A stretch of 5,828 nucleotides of DNA from NCBI GenBank assembly GCA_964611585.1, contig CAZTAK010000112.1:1-5828 (forward strand), in the 5' to 3' direction. This document shows, in pieces, positions 1 to 3,722 of the stretch; position 1 is the stretch's first letter; every line of letters starts with the position of its first letter. The notes under the pieces were generated by a model that had not been told where the DNA came from, made no database searches, and was given only the letters and a program-made list of their open reading frames with translations. Made by a program: the position numbers and the translations under genes. Source of the DNA: CAZTAK01 sp964611585. Its GTDB lineage: Bacteria > Pseudomonadota > Alphaproteobacteria > SHVP01.

Positions 1-57
1 GAACCGCCGACCTCCGGATTATGATTCCGCTGCTCTAACCAGCTGAGCTACCCCGCC
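1..57 (-). tRNA. tRNA-Met (CAT anticodon, elongator type), 3' end cut by window edge
   Basis: Read on the minus strand, the sequence folds as the first 56 standard tRNA positions. The acceptor 5' strand is GGCGGGG (57-51), followed by TA, a D-arm GCTC / AGCTGGTTA / GAGC, an anticodon arm with loop ATCATAA, a five-base variable loop AGGTC and a T-stem strand GGCGG followed by TTC. The anticodon CAT lies at 21-23. The T-loop remainder and acceptor 3' strand lie left of the window. CAT could also mark tRNA-Ile2 (lysidine-modified) or initiator Met. The body matches what I know of alphaproteobacterial elongator tRNA-Met, and the anticodon stem lacks the three G-C pairs next to the loop that mark the initiator. 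The outermost anticodon-stem pair (27-43) is G/G, a mismatch. The gene lies 115 bases downstream of mnmA on the same strand and appears to have its own promoter. Confidence 0.94.
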
Positions 58-146
58 ACCGGGCGCAAGGGCCGGAGCCCCGCGCGGGACGCCGCAAAGC
101 GTCCGTTTTCATAAGGGCGGCGCGATTGGCACCGTCCGAGACCGCG

Positions 147-176
147 CGTATAGGGCCCGCCGCCCTCGCCTGTCAA
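147..176 (-). promoter_or_regulatory. Sigma70-type promoter for tRNA-Met, overlapping the mnmA stop
   Basis: The minus strand carries a perfect -35 hexamer TTGACA (176-171), an 18-base GC-rich spacer and the -10 hexamer TATACG (152-147, four of six matches to TATAAT). The expected start near 140 would give a leader of about 80 bases before the mature tRNA 5' end at 57. The stretch between the -10 and the start is GC-rich, as is usual for growth-rate-controlled stable RNA promoters. The TGA stop of mnmA (175-173) lies inside the -35 box. The leader contains a possible hairpin (GGACGC / GCGTCC, 87-104) without a T-run on this strand. No terminator is visible between mnmA and the tRNA, so read-through from mnmA is possible as well. 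The call rests on motif matching only. Confidence 0.6.
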
Positions 177-1351
177 GCGAGGGCACCGGCGGGTTCGGAC
201 CGGCCCGGCGTCGGCTCGCCCTCGCCCTGGCCCGCGCTCGCGCCCGCCCGCACCGTCGATGCGATCCAACCGCCGCCGAGGACCCGGTTGCCGCGATAGG
301 CGACGCAGGCCTGGCCCGGCGCGACCCCGAATTGAGGTTGCGCGAAGCGCACCGCGGCACATCCCGCGCCGGCCGGCCCGATGGTGGCGGCGACGGGCTC
401 GTGGGCGGAGCGGTATCGCACCCTCACCGCCTCGCCGTCCGCGGGCGCCGCGCCCTCAAGCCAGTTGAGATCGCGCACCGTCAGACCCGAGACCGCGAGC
501 GCCGCGCGCGGACCGGCGATCACCCGGCGGGTGCCGGCATCGAGCGCGATGACATAAAGCGCATCGCCACCGCCAAGGCCTAGCCCTCGCCGCTGGCCGA
601 CGGTGAAGTTGGCGACTCCGCCGTGGCCGCCGAGGCGCTTGCCGTCCATGTCCACAATGTCGCCCGGTTCGGCTGCTTCGGGGCGCAGGCGCTCGATCAC
701 GCGCGAGTACGAGCCGCCCGGGACGAAACAGATGTCCTGGCTGCCGGGCTTGTCGGCGACCGCAAGACCGAGGCACCCGGCCAACGCGCGGGTCTCGTCC
801 TTGGGCATCGCGCCCAGGGGAAAGCGCAGGTAATCGAGCTGCCCGGGCGTGGTCGCGAACAGGAAATAGCTCTGGTCGCGGGCCGGATCGGCGCCACGGT
901 GGAGTTCCGGGCCCCCAGGCCCTGTCACGCGCCGCACATAATGCCCGGTGGCAAGTGCGTCGGCGCCGAGATCGCGGGCTCGTCCCAGAAGGTCGCGGAA
1001 TTTGACGGTCTGGTTGCAGCGCACGCACGGGATCGGAGTTTCGCCGGCGAGGTAGCTGTCAACAAAATCGTCGATAACCGAATCGCGGAACCGGTTCTCG
1101 AAATCGAGCACATAATGGCGAATATCGAGCGTATCGGCCACGCGCCGTGCGTCGTAGATGTCCTGACCGGCGCAACAGGCCCCGATGCGCCGCCGCGCCG
1201 CCCCGTCATCGTAGAGCTGGAGCGTGATTCCGATCACCTCATAGCCCTCGCCCTTGAGGAGCGCGGCCGTGACCGAGGAATCGACCCCGCCCGACATCGC
1301 CGCAACGACGCGGGTATCCTGGGGGGGCTTGTCGAAACCGAGGGAATTCAT
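173..1351 (-). CDS. mnmA: MnmA, tRNA-specific 2-thiouridylase
   Basis: The 392-residue product adenylates and then thiolates C2 of the wobble uridine (U34) in tRNA-Glu, -Gln and -Lys, taking sulfur as a protein persulfide from the IscS/Tus relay; it is cytoplasmic. The ATP-binding PP-loop SGGVDSS is at residues 20-26. The two catalytic cysteines are identifiable: Cys112 in CVRCNQTVKF (E. coli Cys102 equivalent) and Cys208 in GSQDICF (E. coli Cys199 equivalent). Also present are TGHY (135-138) and the RDQSYFLF segment (158-165). The last third fits the central and C-terminal beta-barrel domains and ends in a Gly/Pro/Glu-rich tail of about 20 residues. E. coli MnmA has 368 residues, so this is full length. 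I chose ATG 1351 because the frame continues open to an ATG at 1501 but those 50 extra residues are Arg/Pro-rich and unlike the family, while a promoter-like pair ends just before 1351. A run of seven C falls at codons 8-11. The gene is transcribed away from the formate dehydrogenase genes. Confidence 0.97.
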   Translation of the reverse strand: MNSLGFDKPPQDTRVVAAMSGGVDSSVTAALLKGEGYEVIGITLQLYDDGAARRRIGACCAGQDIYDARRVADTLDIRHYVLDFENRFRDSVIDDFVDSYLAGETPIPCVRCNQTVKFRDLLGRARDLGADALATGHYVRRVTGPGGPELHRGADPARDQSYFLFATTPGQLDYLRFPLGAMPKDETRALAGCLGLAVADKPGSQDICFVPGGSYSRVIERLRPEAAEPGDIVDMDGKRLGGHGGVANFTVGQRRGLGLGGGDALYVIALDAGTRRVIAGPRAALAVSGLTVRDLNWLEGAAPADGEAVRVRYRSAHEPVAATIGPAGAGCAAVRFAQPQFGVAPGQACVAYRGNRVLGGGWIASTVRAGASAGQGEGEPTPGRSEPAGALA

Positions 1352-1357
1352 AGACGG

Positions 1358-1385
1358 AATATAGGGCCTCGGGCCTCGCGGGCAA
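1358..1385 (-). promoter_or_regulatory. Candidate mnmA promoter giving a leaderless mRNA
   Basis: On the minus strand, TTGCCC (1385-1380, four of six to TTGACA) is followed after 16 bases by TATATT (1363-1358, five of six to TATAAT). Only six bases (CCGTCT) separate the -10 from the ATG at 1351, so transcription starting at the usual distance of about seven bases would begin at or next to the A of the start codon. No Shine-Dalgarno sequence precedes the ATG, which agrees with leaderless translation. A start site further upstream is not excluded, and the call is from motifs alone. Confidence 0.45.
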
Positions 1386-1561
1386 TGGCGGGCCTTCGGC
1401 CCCGCAAACGGCCGTCTTCTGGCTGCTGGCCCGAGCCGTGGCCTCGTTGTTGCGATGCCCGCCAACGGGCCGTTCCCCTCGCAATCCGCCGCCTTCGCCA
1501 AAATCCGCCGTTTTGCCTGCGCGCCGCCACCGAGGCCGCTATTCGCCCCCGCGGCCGTTTG

Positions 1562-1580
1562 ATAAGGTCTTCTTAACCAT
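1562..1580. promoter_or_regulatory. CtrA-like binding box (ATAA-N7-TTAACCAT)
   Basis: CtrA is the response regulator of the alphaproteobacterial cell cycle and binds TTAA-N7-TTAA; the half-site TTAACCAT is especially well conserved. Here ATAA (1562-1565) is followed by exactly seven bases and TTAACCAT (1573-1580), giving a single mismatch in the core. It stands out as an AT-rich island in GC-rich surroundings. It lies 222 bases left of mnmA's start on the minus strand and 281 bases left of the DUF3553 ATG. On the minus strand a weak -10-like GAATAG follows 17 bases beyond the box, and no good -10 is seen on the plus strand at the usual distance. Which gene it would serve is therefore open. 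The match could be chance. Confidence 0.4.
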
Positions 1581-1664
1581 GTTGCGGGAGCATCGCCCCC
1601 GATTCGAACCGGATGACGGCGCGGCGCGGGCAGTGCTGCGCCTTATCCGCCGGCGGAGAGCGCC

Positions 1665-1778
1665 ATGAACGATCCCTCACCCGGCCCGGGCCGGACTCGA
1701 AAAGCCAAGGTGCGCCGCCGCGGTGCCAGCCTCGGCGGCATTGCGACGCTTACGCTCGGCAGCGAAGATCGACCATAA
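1665..1778 (+). CDS. Doubtful 37-codon ORF, basic peptide of unknown function
   Basis: The ATG at 1665 is preceded at a good distance by GGCGGAGAG (1651-1659), a passable Shine-Dalgarno, and the frame ends in TAA at 1776-1778. The peptide starts MNDPSPGPGRTRKAKVRRRG and ends in LTLGSEDRP; the first half is rich in Arg, Lys and Pro. I do not recognise it. Its start overlaps (ATGA) the stop of an even shorter frame, 1579-1668, whose ATG is adjacent to the CtrA-like box. Third-codon-position GC is about 64 percent by my count, visibly lower than in the neighbouring dehydrogenase genes, which argues against a long-established gene. It could be a leader peptide, the remnant of a small gene, or no gene at all. 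Confidence 0.2.
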   Translation: MNDPSPGPGRTRKAKVRRRGASLGGIATLTLGSEDRP

Positions 1779-1779
1779 T
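1774..1779 (+). promoter_or_regulatory. Candidate -10 element upstream of the DUF3553-FDH operon
   Basis: CATAAT matches five of six positions of the sigma70 -10 consensus, in a locally AT-richer stretch. No good -35 lies 16-18 bases upstream (the 18-base position reads TTACGC), so an activator or another sigma factor might be needed. A start near 1786 would give a leader of about 75 bases to the ATG at 1861. The element overlaps the stop codon of the doubtful 37-codon ORF. It is the best promoter-like sequence I found directly upstream of the rightward genes, but weak evidence on its own. Confidence 0.25.
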
Positions 1780-1860
1780 ACGACAAAGTAAACGCCCCGT
1801 TGTCGCGAACCGGTCCCGAGAGGCGCGCCCGGCAACACATCGAGCCTTGAAACGGTCGAA

Positions 1861-2052
1861 ATGAGCTATCTGATGCCTGGCATCTTCGTGCGCAATCCGG
1901 CGCGGCCCGAGTGGGGGCTGGGGCAGGTGCAGCCTGTGGTCGGCGAGCGGGTTACGGTGACATTCGAGAGCGCCGGAAAAGTCGTCATCGACCTGGCTCA
2001 TGTGCCGCTTGAACCGCCCCATCCGGACGACTCCGGCGGCGGTCGCGTATGA
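1861..2052 (+). CDS. DUF3553 domain-containing small protein
   Basis: The product has 63 residues and matches my memory of the DUF3553 family: an N-terminal LMPGIFVRNP, then EWGLGQVQPVVGERVTV and FESAGKVVIDLAHVPLE, covering residues 4-51. A short Pro/Asp/Gly tail follows. The G.FV.NP...WG.GQV pattern resembles the small beta-barrel (Tudor/CarD-like) modules of UvrD/PcrA C-termini and CarD, which contact RNA polymerase. That points to a nucleic-acid or polymerase-linked role, but this is inference and the family has no proven function that I know of. There is no signal peptide, membrane segment or Cys, so it should be cytoplasmic. ATG 1861 is preferred over the in-frame ATG at 1873 because family members carry a few residues before the PG.FVR motif. 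No clear Shine-Dalgarno is visible. Its TGA overlaps the ATG of the formate dehydrogenase beta gene (ATGA at 2049-2052), suggesting translational coupling. Confidence 0.85.
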   Translation: MSYLMPGIFVRNPARPEWGLGQVQPVVGERVTVTFESAGKVVIDLAHVPLEPPHPDDSGGGRV

Positions 2053-3722
2053 CCGCCTACCGCAATCCCGGGCGCCGGCGTGGCCGCGCACGCCGCACGG
2101 AAAAGGGCCGCCAGCCGATCCCGGCGGTGGTGCGCGAGATTCGCGCAGCCGTCGGGTGCGAGCCCTACCGGCGCGATCTGCTGCTGGAATACCTGCACAC
2201 CATTCACGATCACTACCACCACCTCGCCGCGTCCCACATCGCCGCACTTGCCGACATCACGAATTGGCACATGGCTGAGATATTCGAGGTGGCTTCGTTC
2301 TATGCCCATTTCGAAATCGTCAAGGAAGACGAGACCCCGCCACCCAATCCGGGGCTGCGGGTCTGCACCGGGCTGCCCTGCCGGATGGCCGGATCGGACG
2401 CGGTGCTCGACGCGGCCGGGGCGATCGACGGCGTCCAGCCGCGGACGGCGCCGTGCATGGGACGCTGCGCCCAGGCCCCTGTCGCCGAAGTTGGTCACAA
2501 TCACATTGGCAATGCGACGCCGGACTCGGTCCGCGCCGCGGTCGAAGACGGCCGGCACGCGGTCACCGAAATCGCCGCGCCCCGGTTTGCGGACTACCGG
2601 GACGCGGGCGGCCTGACCGCTCTGTTGGGTATCCGCGAAGGCGTTGCCACAGGACCGCAGGCGATCGCCGCAATCGAGGCCTCGGGCCTCAAGGGCCTCG
2701 GCGGCGCCGGGTTCCCGGCCGGGCACAAATGGCGGCTGGTCGCTGACCAGCCTGCCCCGCGCTATCTCGTAGTCAACGCCGACGAGGGCGAGCCCGGAAC
2801 GTTCAAGGACCGGCACATTTTCGAACGCCACCCCTACCGGTTTTTGGAAGGCATGTACGCCGCCGCCTTTGCCGTCGGGGCCGGAGAGATCTACATCTAC
2901 CTGCGCGACGAATACCGCGACCTGCGGCGCCTCATCGAAAAGGCCGATGCAGCATTGCGGAACGAAATCCGCGCCCTGCCGGCACTCCACATCCGCCGCG
3001 GTGCGGGTGCCTATGTCTGCGGCGAGGAATCGGCAATGCTCGAAAGTCTCGAAGGCCGCCGCGGCCTGCCGCGCCACCGCCCGCCTTATGCGGCGCAGGT
3101 GGGACTGTTCGGGCGCCCAACCCTGATCCACAACGTCGAGACGCTCTTTTTTGCCGGTGAAATCCTCGCCCGCGGACCTGAGTGGTATGCCGGTCAGGGC
3201 CGCAACGGCCGCAGCGGAATGCGCCATTATTCGGTGTCGGGCCGGATCGCCGACCCGGGCGTCAAGCTGGCACCCGCCGGAATCACGGCCAATGAACTGA
3301 TCGCCGAATACTGTGGCGGCATGGCCGCGGGGCACGTCTTCGCGGCCTTCCTGCCGGGCGGCGCCTCGGGCGGAATCCTCCCCGCCCGCCTCGGCGATAT
3401 TCCGCTCGATTATGGAACGCTTGAGGACTTCGGCTGCTTCCTCGGGTCGGCCGGGATCATCGTGCTCTCGGAATCCGACGACGTGCGCGATGCCGCCCTC
3501 AACGCGATGGAATTCTTCGCCGACGAAAGCTGTGGCCAGTGCACGCCTTGCCGCGTCGGGACCGAAAAGGCGGCGCGCCTGATGGCGGCCGGAAACTGGG
3601 ACGCTGCGCTGCTGGACGATCTCCGCACGGTGATGGCGGACGCCTCGATCTGCGGCCTCGGCCAGGCCGCTCCCAACCCGGTGCGTTCGGTGTTCCGGTA
3701 CTTTGGCGAGGGCGGGGAATGA
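2049..3722 (+). CDS. fdh1B: NAD-dependent formate dehydrogenase beta subunit (NuoE-NuoF fusion, Fdh1B type)
   Basis: This 557-residue protein is the diaphorase half of a cytoplasmic formate dehydrogenase: it takes electrons from the alpha subunit and reduces NAD+ at FMN. Residues about 25-170 form a NuoE/FdsG-like domain with a [2Fe-2S] site of Cys106, Cys111, Cys136 and Cys140 (CTGLPC, CMGRC). Residues about 185-557 are NuoF/FdsB-like. They include the glycine-rich GLGGAGFPAGHKW (216-228) and VVNADEGEPGTFKDR (241-255) for FMN/NADH, CGEESAMLESLEG (324-336), IHNVETL (360-366) and the [4Fe-4S] ligands Cys495, Cys498, Cys501 (SCGQCTPCRVG) and Cys535. M. extorquens Fdh1B has the same fused layout and nearly the same length (about 572 residues, from memory), whereas Rhodobacter-type enzymes encode FdsG and FdsB separately. 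The first 21 residues are strongly basic and lie before the first domain. The start overlaps the DUF3553 stop and the end overlaps the alpha start (ATGA), so the three genes are probably one transcript. Confidence 0.96.
   Translation: MTAYRNPGRRRGRARRTEKGRQPIPAVVREIRAAVGCEPYRRDLLLEYLHTIHDHYHHLAASHIAALADITNWHMAEIFEVASFYAHFEIVKEDETPPPNPGLRVCTGLPCRMAGSDAVLDAAGAIDGVQPRTAPCMGRCAQAPVAEVGHNHIGNATPDSVRAAVEDGRHAVTEIAAPRFADYRDAGGLTALLGIREGVATGPQAIAAIEASGLKGLGGAGFPAGHKWRLVADQPAPRYLVVNADEGEPGTFKDRHIFERHPYRFLEGMYAAAFAVGAGEIYIYLRDEYRDLRRLIEKADAALRNEIRALPALHIRRGAGAYVCGEESAMLESLEGRRGLPRHRPPYAAQVGLFGRPTLIHNVETLFFAGEILARGPEWYAGQGRNGRSGMRHYSVSGRIADPGVKLAPAGITANELIAEYCGGMAAGHVFAAFLPGGASGGILPARLGDIPLDYGTLEDFGCFLGSAGIIVLSESDDVRDAALNAMEFFADESCGQCTPCRVGTEKAARLMAAGNWDAALLDDLRTVMADASICGLGQAAPNPVRSVFRYFGEGGE

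Larger units (their letters stand above)
1352..1860. other. Divergent intergenic region between mnmA and the DUF3553 gene
   Basis: This 509-base GC-rich stretch separates leftward mnmA from the rightward DUF3553-formate dehydrogenase genes. It contains the mnmA promoter-like pair at its left edge, a tandem GGGCCTC repeat (1364-1377), a GC-rich hairpin around 1388-1405 (GGCC-TTC-GGCC core), a CtrA-like box at 1562-1580, two overlapping very short ORFs (1579-1668 and 1665-1778) and a -10-like CATAAT at 1774. Several open frames cross it, but none resembles a protein family I know. It may be the remnant of a lost gene or simply a long regulatory region. Confidence 0.6.

Noticed and set aside
87..110. 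A plus-strand hairpin GGACGC/GCGTCC followed by GTTTTC, resembling a Rho-independent terminator
   Set aside because: The T-run is short, and no plus-strand gene lies between the hairpin and the left edge, where only the minus-strand tRNA is found. On the minus strand, the direction of real transcription, there is no T-run.
1321..1327. A run of seven G in the early part of mnmA as a phase-variable tract
   Set aside because: Seven bases is short for slippage control, the run is explained by Pro codons in GC-rich DNA, and mnmA is not a gene expected to switch.
1352..1501. A 50-residue N-terminal extension of MnmA starting at an ATG at 1501
   Set aside because: The added residues are Arg/Pro-rich and unlike MnmA N-termini, and a promoter-like pair lies inside the stretch just before ATG 1351.
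623..1576. A 317-codon plus-strand open frame opposite mnmA
   Set aside because: It is antisense to a well-recognised gene and has no recognisable domain.
1581..1650. A tRNA-like T-loop (GGTTCGAATC on the minus strand, 1610-1601), possibly a tRNA or an integration-site fragment
   Set aside because: The would-be T-stem has a mismatch, and no acceptor, D-arm or anticodon arm can be folded at the right distances. No repeated copy is seen in the window.
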